Shown here: piece after piece, positions 1-8,142 of the stretch
How positions within the stretch are numbered: the first letter of the stretch is position 1
How the letters are laid out: every line of letters starts with the position of its first letter
From: Lachnospiraceae bacterium UBA7060
GTDB lineage: Bacteria; Bacillota; Clostridia; Lachnospirales; Lachnospiraceae
Assembly: GCA_002493835.1 (NCBI GenBank)
Contig: DLAA01000022.1
Location: 1-29,814, forward strand
Reading direction: 5' to 3'
Length of the DNA stretch: 29,814 bases
Notes under the pieces: generated by a model
Seen by the model: the letters and a program-made list of their open reading frames with translations, nothing else
The model's database searches: none
Told to the model about the DNA's origin: nothing
Position numbers and translations under genes: made by a program

Positions 1-18
1 AAAAATATAAAATATTTA

Positions 19-47
19 TTGAATAACCTTTCGGTCTCTGCTATAGT
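19..47 (+). promoter_or_regulatory. Sigma-A promoter for the GH43 gene
   Basis: A -35 box TTGAAT (19-24) is separated by exactly 17 bp from a -10 box TATAGT (42-47). The expected transcript starts near 54 and leaves a leader of about 90 nt before the GH43 start at 148. The leader contains a weak GAGAC/GTCTC inverted repeat (100-104 and 127-131). Assignment is by match to the consensus only. Confidence 0.6.
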
Positions 48-147
48 TCTATTTATAAAGCTATATGGAATGGCAGAATTGTAACTGTGAAATTGTACAG
101 AGACGAGGGAGATAATTTTCCAAATTGTCTCAGAACGGAGGGTTAGG

Positions 148-1758
148 ATGAAAAGGAACAGATCGGCGGTATGTGTCCTTGGCATTCTGTCGACGCTCGG
201 TCTTACCGCCTGTGGTTCCGGGCAGGATATGGGTGCGGCGGACAGTGTAGAGTCAGATGCAGAGACAGAAAATGAGACAGCTAAACAGCCTGAAAAATTG
301 GATTTTACGGTAAATTATGATGGGATTGCGACAGCGAAAATTGAGGCGGGTGTCAGTGTTCATGACCCTTCCATTGTGAAGGCAGACGGAAAATATTATA
401 TTTTCGGGTCTCATATGTCTACAGCTGTGTCGGATGATCTGAGAACTTGGACATCTCTGGGCGACGGTTATAAGGTCAAGGATCAGATCTACTATGAATT
501 GATGGGAAATGATAAGGCATTCGCCTATGCTGGAAGCAAGAAAAGTCTGATTCCTACAGATGATAGAGGGTGGCATGTCTGGGCACCGGATGTTATTTAT
601 AATGAAGAGACAGGGCTGTATTATCTTTATTTTTGTACGACTTCCACATGGAATGCTTCAAATCTCTGTTATGCTGTGAGTGAAGGGATTGAAGGCCCCT
701 ATGAATGGCAGGGCGCGCTGATTTATTCCGGTTTTGCATTAGAATCTTTAGATGCTACAGATGTGACGGAATATATTGATCGAGATATTGCCAAAGATAG
801 ATACATAAAAAAGAGTAACGAGTATAATTTTAACAAATATCCAAATGCGATTGATCCCACAGTTCTTTTCGATGAGGAGGGCAGGCTGTGGATGGTCTAT
901 GGATCCTGGTCGGGTGGTATGTACCTTCTTGAGCTTGATAAGACCACCGGGCAGGTGATTCATCCGGAGGAGGATGAGGCGAATCGTATAGATCCTTACT
1001 TTGGAAAGAGGCTTCTCGGTGGAAACCACAGCTCTATCGAGGCTCCCTATATTTTGTATGATGAGAAGAGCGGTTATTATTATCTCTTTGTTTCTTACGG
1101 GGGGCTGGCGAGAGAGGGCGGTTATCAGATTCGAGTATTCCGCTCGGAGACAATAGACGGTGACTATGTGGATATGAATGGAAAATTTCCTTTGGATACG
1201 GAGAATCCCGAGCATTATTCCTATGGATTGAAGCTGTCGGGGAATTATTTTCTGCCAAGCCTTGAGATGGCTTATATGGCTACAGGACATAACTCCGCAT
1301 TCATCGATGATGATGGGAAAAAATATATTGTAAATCACACCCGTTTTGATAATAAGACCGAGGAGCATGAGCCCAGAGTGCATCAGTTTCTTGTAAATGA
1401 GGAGGGATGGCCCTGTATGCTTCCCTATGCGACGGATGGGGAGACTGTCTCCGAGAGCGGCTATGAGATGGCTGATGTGTCGGGCCGATATTATGTGATC
1501 AATCAAGGCACTGCCATTGATGCAAAGATCGCGCAGCCTTTCATTTTGTATCTGGATGAAAGTGGTAAGGTCTATGGAGATGGCGTGGAAGGCAGTTGGG
1601 AAATGAGAAATAACACATGCTATATGAAAGTGACTTACGGGGGTGTGGATTATAGCGGCGTATTTTGTCAGATGAATGATGAGGCAGGCACTCGGGTTAT
1701 GACTTTCAGTGCCGTGGGGAGCAATGAGAGCGTCTGGGGAGTAAAGTATGGAGGATGA
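148..1758 (+). CDS. Lipoprotein GH43 arabinanase (endo-1,5-alpha-L-arabinanase-like)
   Basis: Predicted surface-anchored glycoside hydrolase that cleaves alpha-1,5-arabinan or related arabinose-containing plant glycans. The first 22 residues form a lipoprotein signal with lipobox LTAC (lipidated Cys22), followed by an acidic linker to about residue 55. The five-bladed GH43 propeller follows, with its three acids in expected contexts: HDPSIV (Asp73, general base), AIDPTV (Asp236, pKa modulator) and SSIEAP (Glu298, general acid). The last 80 or so residues resemble the beta-barrel C-terminal domain of the larger Abn2/YxiA-type arabinanases, and 536 aa fits that class. The ATG at 148 follows GGAGGG at good spacing. 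The gene converges on an ArsR-type regulator that may control it. GH43 is certain; arabinanase rather than another GH43 activity is likely but not proven. Confidence 0.9.
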   Translation: MKRNRSAVCVLGILSTLGLTACGSGQDMGAADSVESDAETENETAKQPEKLDFTVNYDGIATAKIEAGVSVHDPSIVKADGKYYIFGSHMSTAVSDDLRTWTSLGDGYKVKDQIYYELMGNDKAFAYAGSKKSLIPTDDRGWHVWAPDVIYNEETGLYYLYFCTTSTWNASNLCYAVSEGIEGPYEWQGALIYSGFALESLDATDVTEYIDRDIAKDRYIKKSNEYNFNKYPNAIDPTVLFDEEGRLWMVYGSWSGGMYLLELDKTTGQVIHPEEDEANRIDPYFGKRLLGGNHSSIEAPYILYDEKSGYYYLFVSYGGLAREGGYQIRVFRSETIDGDYVDMNGKFPLDTENPEHYSYGLKLSGNYFLPSLEMAYMATGHNSAFIDDDGKKYIVNHTRFDNKTEEHEPRVHQFLVNEEGWPCMLPYATDGETVSESGYEMADVSGRYYVINQGTAIDAKIAQPFILYLDESGKVYGDGVEGSWEMRNNTCYMKVTYGGVDYSGVFCQMNDEAGTRVMTFSAVGSNESVWGVKYGG

Positions 1759-1787
1759 TGCCTGACACAGTGAAATAGAGAACGTAA

Positions 1788-1821
1788 AAGAACGCCTGCG
1801 GAAAATTCTACAGGCGTTCTT
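1788..1821. terminator. Bidirectional terminator between convergent genes
   Basis: A perfect 11-bp stem (AAGAACGCCTG pairing with CAGGCGTTCTT) encloses a 12-nt loop. It lies between the stop of the GH43 gene and the stop of the minus-strand regulator. The T-rich tail is better on the minus side (TTCTTTT). Its position suggests it ends transcription from both directions. Confidence 0.75.
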
Positions 1822-1866
1822 GGTGTACTCGGCGGACATAAGTGTATAGTCAGAGTAAACAGTAAT

Positions 1867-2793
1867 TTATTCTTCCTCCTCCATGGGAGCGTAGTGGATA
1901 TTTACTTTAATATCCTGTCCATAATTTCCGAAGGTCTTGCCGAAGATGGTAAGTCCTCCCACGTGCTCCGCGTCATCATCTACTGCAAGGCGGAATCGCA
2001 GGCTGCTGCGATAATCCAGATGGAAACTGTCGATAGTTACATCAGAGATTTTGAGACCATCTATAAAGGTACCTTTTCTGTTGATGACCAGAAGTTTTAA
2101 GAGTCCATATTGGTTCCAGTTTGGAAACCACCAATCCGGTGTAAAGAGCCCCCGGGAATCTCCAAAGTCTCCGGGCGAAAGCCAATTTCCAACACATACG
2201 TCATTTAAATAAAAAGAGATATCGGAAGGCCATACATTATTGACTCCAGGTGCTTCAGAACTCAATTCCACAGAGATTGTAAGCTGCGTAATTTTCTGAA
2301 AGCTGGGAATGAAGTTGGGAATGTTGTATTCCACAAAACCTTTCGTGAACCAGAGAATATCAGCGCTGTAACGATCCGGATGATCGAAGTAGCGAGCATC
2401 ATCCACTTCGCCGATGATAGCTTTGTCAGAAGCCAGTCCGCAAGTAGGGCAGACCCGATAGACAGAGTAATGTCCGATCTTCAGATCTGTGCTGTAGACA
2501 TTCAGGATGTCTTCCTGACGTTCCAGATCGATGAGAATTTTATCTAGGTGGACGGAACAGATCTTTTGGTTACCATGGCCGGCGGATTCGCTGGAAATAG
2601 AGATCAGTCCGCAGCTTTCTAATTTCTTGATATGGCTGGTCAGGGCGCCGTTTGTGATATTAAGGCGGGTAGCCAGTTCATTCATGCTCATGCTGTTGTT
2701 ATCCAGAAGGATGTTTAAAATTTCGATTCTGACGTCAGAACCCAGCGCCTTAAAAATATCAAGGCCTTCTTTGAGGGAAGTGATGTGCAGCAC
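1867..2793 (-). CDS. ArsR-family winged-helix regulator with large C-terminal sensor-like domain
   Basis: Predicted DNA-binding transcription regulator. Residues about 10-95 form an ArsR-type winged helix, with the LGSDVRIEILNILL helix followed by MNELATRLNITNGALTSHIKKLE, the recognition region. A short segment with a CPTC motif follows. The remaining 180 or so residues are rich in beta-strand and aromatic residues (for example PDWWFPNWNQYG) and resemble a jelly-roll sensor; I do not recognise a named family. At 308 aa it is about three times the size of a classical metal-sensing ArsR, and no metal-site Cys cluster is seen in the HTH. It starts at GTG 2793, 8 nt after GGAGG. Its convergence with the arabinanase gene suggests a glycan-linked regulon, which is inference. 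Confidence 0.8.
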   Translation of the reverse strand: MLHITSLKEGLDIFKALGSDVRIEILNILLDNNSMSMNELATRLNITNGALTSHIKKLESCGLISISSESAGHGNQKICSVHLDKILIDLERQEDILNVYSTDLKIGHYSVYRVCPTCGLASDKAIIGEVDDARYFDHPDRYSADILWFTKGFVEYNIPNFIPSFQKITQLTISVELSSEAPGVNNVWPSDISFYLNDVCVGNWLSPGDFGDSRGLFTPDWWFPNWNQYGLLKLLVINRKGTFIDGLKISDVTIDSFHLDYRSSLRFRLAVDDDAEHVGGLTIFGKTFGNYGQDIKVNIHYAPMEEEE

Positions 2794-2951
2794 GGTTTAT
2801 TCCTCCAAATTGATTTATGTTTTATAAAATACGATAGTTAACGACATTAAAAATTTCGCTTTCAGCCTTGCAGAAGCTTCCGTATATGGCTCCGGCAGGA
2901 GCAGGGAACAGAAATTTGTTATGGCATTTACTTTAAATTAACTGTATGGAT
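2794..2951 (-). other. Long untranslated leader of the regulator gene
   Basis: About 158 nt lie between the predicted transcription start and the regulator's GTG. The RNA contains a small perfect hairpin (GCTCC-TGCC-GGAGC) and, next to it, further G/C-rich sequence able to pair weakly (GCTT/AAGGC). No known riboswitch consensus was recognised. The stretch 2794-3112 holds no gene; besides this leader it contains the promoter and the upstream symporter terminator. Confidence 0.4.
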
Positions 2952-2957
2952 AATAAA

Positions 2958-2986
2958 ATTATAAACATAAAAACCGGTTTCGTCAA
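2958..2986 (-). promoter_or_regulatory. Sigma-A promoter for the ArsR-family regulator
   Basis: On the minus strand, -35 TTGACG (2981-2986), 17 bp, and a perfect -10 TATAAT (2958-2963). Transcription would start near 2951, about 158 nt upstream of the GTG start at 2793. Confidence 0.75.
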
Positions 2987-3049
2987 TTATGTCTAAAAAA
3001 ATTGTGTAAACAAATATAATAAAAAATAAATTATTTTACAATAACAGAA

Positions 3050-3086
3050 AACAGAAAATGCGCCCGCAATGAGCGCTTTCTCTGTT
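3050..3086 (-). terminator. Probable terminator downstream of the symporter gene
   Basis: On the minus strand the transcript folds as AACAG-(A)GAAA-GCGC, a 9-nt loop, then GCGC-ATTTT-CTGTT, followed by TTCTGTTATT. The stem has a small internal mismatch and the T-tail is imperfect. It lies just after the symporter stop (3113), as expected for an intrinsic terminator. Confidence 0.55.
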
Positions 3087-3112
3087 ATGATTTGCAAATA
3101 TACAAAATATAC

Positions 3113-4639
3113 TTACTTTTGGTTTACTTCATCAAATATTCGCACAAGCTTATCTTCTGGTTCCTTTGTTGTGAGGGATACAAGCACATTGACAATAAGA
3201 GCGATGGCGAACGCCGGAAGCAGTTCATAAATAGCAAAAGCGCCGCCGAGCTTTGCAATGCCATATTTCCAGATAAAAACCATAATACCGCCTGTAATCA
3301 TGCCGGCAAGTGCTCCCTGTTTGTTGGAACGTCTCCAGAATAGTGCCAGAAGAACAACCGGACCAAAGGCGGCGCCGAAACCTGCCCAGGCAAAGGAGAC
3401 AATACCAAAGATGGAGCTGTCAGGATTTTGAGCGATGAAGACAGCGATCAGGGAGATGACAATGACAGTGATCCTTGCGATTCGCAGGGAGGTTTTGGTG
3501 TCAAGTTTTTTCTTCCCGAAATCCTGGATCAGGTTTTGGGAGATACTGGATGCCGCTGCAAGGAGCTGAGAGTCTGCGGTGGACATGGTTGCCGCCAGAA
3601 TGCCTGCAAGGATAACACCTGCAATTAACGCGGGAAGTATGCCATAGCTGCTCAGGACAGAGGCAATCTGAATGATGACTGTCTCGGAGTTGCTGCCTTC
3701 CAGGACTGGAATGATGCCTGCCTGGGAGAGCGCATAGCCGATTACGCCGATCAGCACAGCGATGGCCATGGAAATCACTACCCATACAGAAGCAATTCTT
3801 CTGGAAAGTTTCAGCTTATTTTCATCTTCGATGGCCATGAAACGGAGTAAAATATGAGGCATACCAAAGTAGCCAAGTCCCCAGGCAAGCATGGATGCAA
3901 TCATGAGAGGCGTGTATGGGGAAGCCGTGTTTGCAGCCGGAGAATAAGTCTGAACCAAACTCAAATATCCGGGTAAAGCTTTTACGCTGTTCAATACGTT
4001 GTCGAAGCCGCCTGTCGTGACAGCACCGAAGCCTACTACGATGAGCAGGGCGATGCTCATCGTGAAGCTCTGAATCAGGTCGGTTGTACTCACAGCAAGA
4101 AATCCGCCAAGAGTACAGTAGATTACGATGACAGCTGCGCTGAGAAGCATGGCGACTATATAATTCATGCCAAAGAGGGTACTGAAAAGCTTTCCACAGG
4201 CTGCAAAACCGGAGGCCGTATAGGGCACAAAAAATACCACGATAATCAATGCGGCGATACAGGTTAGATAGTGCTTGTCATCGCCGTATCTTTTTGAGAA
4301 AAATTCTGGGATGGTAAAGGAACCGATTCTGCTGGAATAGCGGCGGATTCGTTTGGAGACAAGCAGCCAGTTCAGATAAGTGCCGATGGCAAGGCCAATG
4401 GCTGTCCAGCCCACTTCTGCGAGTCCTGATATGTAAGCCAGGCCTGGCAGTCCCATCAAGAGATAACTGCTCATGTCAGATGCTTCCGCGCTCATAGCTG
4501 TGACCAGCGGGCCAAGTTTGCGGCCGCCCAGATAAAATTCTGCGGCTTGTGTATTCTTTTTTGAGAAAACGATACCGATATAGATCATCACACCGAGATA
4601 GGCGATGATTGCAAGGATAATATAAATCTGTGATGTCAT
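3113..4639 (-). CDS. putP: Sodium/proline-type symporter (SSS family, PutP)
   Basis: Polytopic inner-membrane protein of the sodium:solute symporter family, expected to import proline or a related solute with Na+. It has about 13 hydrophobic segments. With the start at 4639 the sequence SDMSSYLLMGLPG puts Asp55 and Ser57 at the same numbers as the Na+/proline-site residues of E. coli PutP. This is why I chose that ATG, which follows GGAG by 6 nt, giving 508 aa. An in-frame TTG at 4735 behind a stronger AGGAGG would add 32 residues (see the leader entry). The gene is divergent from the GH3-fold gene. Substrate specificity within the family cannot be read from sequence alone. Confidence 0.87.
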   Translation of the reverse strand: MTSQIYIILAIIAYLGVMIYIGIVFSKKNTQAAEFYLGGRKLGPLVTAMSAEASDMSSYLLMGLPGLAYISGLAEVGWTAIGLAIGTYLNWLLVSKRIRRYSSRIGSFTIPEFFSKRYGDDKHYLTCIAALIIVVFFVPYTASGFAACGKLFSTLFGMNYIVAMLLSAAVIVIYCTLGGFLAVSTTDLIQSFTMSIALLIVVGFGAVTTGGFDNVLNSVKALPGYLSLVQTYSPAANTASPYTPLMIASMLAWGLGYFGMPHILLRFMAIEDENKLKLSRRIASVWVVISMAIAVLIGVIGYALSQAGIIPVLEGSNSETVIIQIASVLSSYGILPALIAGVILAGILAATMSTADSQLLAAASSISQNLIQDFGKKKLDTKTSLRIARITVIVISLIAVFIAQNPDSSIFGIVSFAWAGFGAAFGPVVLLALFWRRSNKQGALAGMITGGIMVFIWKYGIAKLGGAFAIYELLPAFAIALIVNVLVSLTTKEPEDKLVRIFDEVNQK

Positions 4640-4735
4640 AATTTTCTCCATTTCTGCGCTGCTTTTTGCGCATATCGAGTTTGTGGCAAGCAACGCGCAG
4701 ACACAAATCTCGTGATTGAAAATTTTAATTTTCAA
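4640..4735 (-). promoter_or_regulatory. In-frame upstream leader of putP with second start site
   Basis: AGGAGG lies 5 nt before a TTG at 4735 that is in frame with the symporter with no intervening stop. The first bases form a 10-bp palindrome (ATTGAAAATT/AATTTTCAAT). Further on, CTGCGC..TGCTT can pair with AAGCA-GCGCAG just before the GGAG of the downstream ATG at 4639. The 32 encoded residues do not resemble a PutP N-terminus. It may be a translated regulatory leader or simply a longer N-terminus. Confidence 0.4.
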
Positions 4736-4776
4736 TCTATCCTCCTCATTTTATGGCATTCTTTTAATCTTTTGCT

Positions 4777-4805
4777 ATTATAGCGGGTTTACCAAAAATA
4801 CGCAA
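4777..4805 (-). promoter_or_regulatory. Sigma-A promoter for putP
   Basis: Minus-strand -35 TTGCGT (4800-4805), 17-bp spacer, and perfect -10 TATAAT (4777-4782). Transcription would begin near 4770, about 35 nt before the AGGAGG-TTG site. Confidence 0.7.
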
Positions 4806-4844
4806 TAAAAAGTGAGATAAAACCTTTGTAAAGGGCATATTCTA

Positions 4845-4873
4845 TTGATTTTATAGGGAAAATAGCATATAAT
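4845..4873 (+). promoter_or_regulatory. Sigma-A promoter for the GH3-fold gene
   Basis: Plus-strand -35 TTGATT (4845-4850), 17-bp spacer, and perfect -10 TATAAT (4868-4873). It is back to back with the putP promoter. The start site near 4880 gives a leader of about 58 nt to the ATG at 4939. Confidence 0.75.
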
Positions 4874-4938
4874 GTCATTATCTGCACTGCATTTTTTCGT
4901 GAAAATGTACAGTGAGTAATGAGAGAAGGAGAAGGATA

Positions 4939-6585
4939 ATGGATAAGATGAGTGCAAAAGCCCGTTTTGAGGAGCTGTGTCGCAATGCGGTGGCCGAGCA
5001 GGAAAAGTTCCTGATGGATATACTTGCAGAGAACAAAGATACGGAGTATGGAAGGCTATTTGGCTTTGAGGACATTCATTCCATAGAAGAGTATCAGAAG
5101 GAGCTGCCTATCACATTTCATTATGATTATGAGGCGATTATTGAACGTCAGGTTGATGGGGAAGAGGGACTTATCACAGCAAAGGAGCCGGTGTATTACT
5201 GTATCAGTTCTGGGAACACGGAATCTCCGAGGTATTTGCCGATTATAGAAGAAGATCTGGTAAGACAGAAATTTTACTGGAATGATTTGATTCGGGAGAC
5301 GATTATGAATCAAATACCGGAGGCCGAGGAAGAGGAGCTGTTTGGCAGGATCTTTGAGACGGGGGATTTTCGTCGGGATTATATGCCGGATGGTACCATG
5401 TGCGGCGTTCGAGCAGGAGCACTGTATCATTATCTGGATGAGAAGAAGGAATTAAATGTCAGCTGTTATACGGCGCCTGAGGAGGTGCTTTTCCCCAGCG
5501 GCAAGCCGGAGGATTTGTTATATGTAAAATTGCGTTTTGCTCTGGCATGCAGGGATGTAACAGCGATTCATGGTGTTTTCGTGAACCGTGTAGTGGGAAT
5601 GTTCCGCTACGTATTGAATCACTGGGATGCTCTTTTGACCGATATCGGAACAGGAGAGATCAGTGATTGCTTCTCGCTAAGTCATGAATGGAAAAAGTAC
5701 CTGAAAGAGAACCTTCCGGCGGATCCCGGGAGGGCGAGGGAACTTCGTTCAATTCCGACAGACGATCTGGAAAATGGATTGGTCAAGAAAATATGGCCCA
5801 ATATCCGTTATGCCCGACTGATTGGCGGTAGTATGTTTACACCCTATATGGACAAACTGAGAGTGTATATGGCCGATTTACCGATTCACCATTTTACATA
5901 TGCGGCTTCGGAAGGGTGCTTTGGCATTGCCAGAAGCATCAACGAGGAGGATGCGTTTTATGTGCTGCTTCCGGATACTGGTTTTTATGAATTCCTTTCG
6001 GAGACAGGAAAGGGTGAGAAGCCTGTTACTATTAGCAATGTGGAAGTGGGTATGAAGTATGAGCTTTTGGTTACCACTCTTTCTGGAGCATATCGGTATG
6101 CCATAGGCGATGTGGTGGAGGTAGTAGGTTTTGAAGGGCAGGCACCGATTGTTCGGGTTTGTTATCGAAAGAGCCAGATGATCAATGTCGCCGATGAAAA
6201 GATGAATGTGCGTCAGCTGGAGACAGCTATGCGAAAGTTTCAAAGAAGGACAAAATGCACAGCAGAAGGCTATTGTGTGGATGGGGATTACGTTAAGCGT
6301 ACACCGCGCTATATCCTTTATTTGGAACTTGCGGAAGGAGAACTTCCGGAGGATGCGGAGGAATTGCTGGACGAGTGCTTGATGGAAAGTTGTTCTGGTT
6401 ATAAGAGAGACCGGGAGCTGGCAGAGCTTGACAGGGTGAAGATTCAACTGATCCCTAAGGGAGGGTTTAAATCTTACGGTAGATTTATGGCCAGGCTCGG
6501 ACAGCGAAAGGAACAGGATAAGCCTTTGCATGTCTTGGTGACAGATGTACAGAGGGCTTTTTTTGGCGGTGCGCTTATTGAATGA
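4939..6585 (+). CDS. GH3 (auxin-responsive) fold acyl-adenylating enzyme family protein
   Basis: Member of the GH3 family, part of the adenylate-forming superfamily. The plant members adenylate a carboxylic acid and join it to an amino acid. Visible motifs are the nucleotide-phosphate loop CISSGNTESPRYLPI (about residues 86-100), the FTYAASEG motif (about 317-324), and SGAYRYAIGDVVEV (about 385-398), the region containing the ATP-contacting Asp. A C-terminal domain beginning at KSQMINVADEKM follows. I chose ATG 4939 because AGGAGAAGG precedes it at ideal spacing; an upstream GTG at 4912 lacks a ribosome site. Length (548 aa) is normal for the family. Substrate and partner are unknown. The next gene starts 40 bp downstream and is probably co-transcribed. 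Confidence 0.87.
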   Translation: MDKMSAKARFEELCRNAVAEQEKFLMDILAENKDTEYGRLFGFEDIHSIEEYQKELPITFHYDYEAIIERQVDGEEGLITAKEPVYYCISSGNTESPRYLPIIEEDLVRQKFYWNDLIRETIMNQIPEAEEEELFGRIFETGDFRRDYMPDGTMCGVRAGALYHYLDEKKELNVSCYTAPEEVLFPSGKPEDLLYVKLRFALACRDVTAIHGVFVNRVVGMFRYVLNHWDALLTDIGTGEISDCFSLSHEWKKYLKENLPADPGRARELRSIPTDDLENGLVKKIWPNIRYARLIGGSMFTPYMDKLRVYMADLPIHHFTYAASEGCFGIARSINEEDAFYVLLPDTGFYEFLSETGKGEKPVTISNVEVGMKYELLVTTLSGAYRYAIGDVVEVVGFEGQAPIVRVCYRKSQMINVADEKMNVRQLETAMRKFQRRTKCTAEGYCVDGDYVKRTPRYILYLELAEGELPEDAEELLDECLMESCSGYKRDRELAELDRVKIQLIPKGGFKSYGRFMARLGQRKEQDKPLHVLVTDVQRAFFGGALIE

Positions 6586-6625
6586 GCGTGTCTGCAGTTA
6601 GTTTAGTGCGAGATAGGAAAAGGAT

Positions 6626-8032
6626 ATGAGCGATAGGATCAGGCTGCCAGAGGCGTTTGCGGAGAGGATGCGGCGTCTTTTGGGCAGTGAATATGAGGCT
6701 TTTGAGGCAGGTTATGAACTGGGGAGGCAGTGTGGACTCAGGCGTAATCTTTTGAAAGGCACGGAGGAAGACTTTATTAGGACGATGCCCTTCCCGCTGG
6801 AACGAATTTCCTGGGCGCGGGAAGGGTATTATTATGATGCCGGGGTTCAGCCGGGAAGACATGTGTTTCATGAGGCGGGGGCCTATTATATTCAGGAGCC
6901 ATCCGCTATGGCTGCGGTGGAAGTACTTGATCCCAGACCGGGAGAGAGGATTTTGGACCTTTGTGCTGCGCCGGGCGGAAAGACAACCCAGATAGCCGGC
7001 AGGATGTTGGGACAGGGTCTCTTGGTGGCTAACGAGGTGATTGGCGAGCGAGCGAAGATTCTCTCCCAGAATGTGGAACGCATGGGTGTTTCTAACTGTG
7101 TGGTCTGTAGCGAGAGACCAGAGCGCATGGCAGAATTTTTTCCGATGTTCTTTGACAGAATTTTGGTGGATGCACCTTGTTCGGGGGAAGGAATGTTTCG
7201 AAAGGAAGAGGCTGCCAGAGGAGAATGGAGCCTTGAAAATGTACGGATGTGTGCTGATAGACAGGCGCTCATTTTGGAGGAAGCGGCAAAAATGTTAAAA
7301 CCAGGAGGCGTTCTGGTTTATTCCACCTGTACTTTTTCTCCGGAAGAAAATGAGGGGACGGTCAGTACCTTTTTACAAAAACATGGAGCCTGCTATATAG
7401 AAGAAACAGGTTTGGAGAAACAGTTTTCGCCTGGGCGTGCTGATTGGATTCAGTATCCTGCGGCAGGTATCGAACATACCCTGCGGCTGTGGCCGCATCT
7501 CCTGCGAGGGGAGGGACATTATGTGGCCAGACTGCGCAAGGGTTCAGATGGAGAAAGAAGAGAAAGAGAGAGTTTGAAGAAGGGGATAAGAGAGTCAAGG
7601 GCTGATAAAAAGTTATGGAAACAAATGGAAGAAGTTATGACGGAGGAGCTGGGAATTGGAGACAGGTGGAAAGAGGAACATGCTGGGTATGTGATGCGGT
7701 TTGGAGAGCAGATTTATATGATGCCGAAGGATATGATTTCTCTGACAGGGATGAGAGTTCTGCGGCCGGGACTGCAGCTTTTTACTGAGAAGAAAAACCG
7801 TTTTGAACCTGCCCACGCGCTGGCTCTTTCCATGCATTCCGGGGATATGGATAGATGTGTGGAACTTGATAATCAGGAAGTGCTGGCTTATTTGCGGGGA
7901 GAGAGTCTCAGTTCAAGAGGGCAGAAAGGATGGATTGTTTTGAGCTGGAAGGGGTATCCAGTAGGGTTTGGGAAGGCTTCAGGAGGACAAATTAAAAATC
8001 ATTATCCGAAGGGACTTCGTAAATCTTTATAA
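6626..8032 (+). CDS. rsmF: RsmF-like rRNA (cytosine-C5) methyltransferase, NOL1/NOP2/Sun family
   Basis: Predicted S-adenosylmethionine-dependent enzyme that methylates C5 of a cytosine in ribosomal RNA. Motif I is LCAAPGGKTTQ (from Cys113). The two catalytic cysteines lie in DAPCSGEGMFRKE (Cys185) and VYSTCTFSPEENE (Cys235). After about residue 290 come a charged linker and the extra C-terminal domain seen in RsmF-type proteins (GLQLFTEKKNRFEPAHALAL). The ATG at 6626 follows GGAAAAGG. At 468 aa it matches Firmicutes RsmF-like proteins, which are longer than RsmB because of this C-terminal domain. The exact rRNA position modified is not predictable here. Confidence 0.88.
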   Translation: MSDRIRLPEAFAERMRRLLGSEYEAFEAGYELGRQCGLRRNLLKGTEEDFIRTMPFPLERISWAREGYYYDAGVQPGRHVFHEAGAYYIQEPSAMAAVEVLDPRPGERILDLCAAPGGKTTQIAGRMLGQGLLVANEVIGERAKILSQNVERMGVSNCVVCSERPERMAEFFPMFFDRILVDAPCSGEGMFRKEEAARGEWSLENVRMCADRQALILEEAAKMLKPGGVLVYSTCTFSPEENEGTVSTFLQKHGACYIEETGLEKQFSPGRADWIQYPAAGIEHTLRLWPHLLRGEGHYVARLRKGSDGERRERESLKKGIRESRADKKLWKQMEEVMTEELGIGDRWKEEHAGYVMRFGEQIYMMPKDMISLTGMRVLRPGLQLFTEKKNRFEPAHALALSMHSGDMDRCVELDNQEVLAYLRGESLSSRGQKGWIVLSWKGYPVGFGKASGGQIKNHYPKGLRKSL

Positions 8033-8055
8033 TATCTTAAAATTGATTTATGGGG

Positions 8056-8084
8056 TTGTCAAATGAATATGCCTGACATATACT
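8056..8084 (+). promoter_or_regulatory. Sigma-A promoter for the MBOAT/SGNH gene pair
   Basis: -35 TTGTCA (8056-8061), 17-bp spacer, and -10 TATACT (8079-8084). It lies in the 110-bp gap before the MBOAT gene at 8143. The start near 8091 gives a leader of about 52 nt. Confidence 0.65.
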
Positions 8085-8142
8085 AGATATAGGTTTTTAC
8101 AGAAGATAAACTACTTTATTGTGTGTATAGGGAGTTCTTTCG

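Noticed and set aside
748..1839. Open minus-strand frame of 363 codons across the GH43 gene
   Set aside because: It lies fully antisense to a gene with clear GH43 motifs, has no recognisable domain and no ribosome site.
5878..6531. Open minus-strand frame of 217 codons inside the GH3-fold gene
   Set aside because: Shadow of a gene with conserved motifs; composition is rich in Leu, His and Ile as expected for antisense reading.
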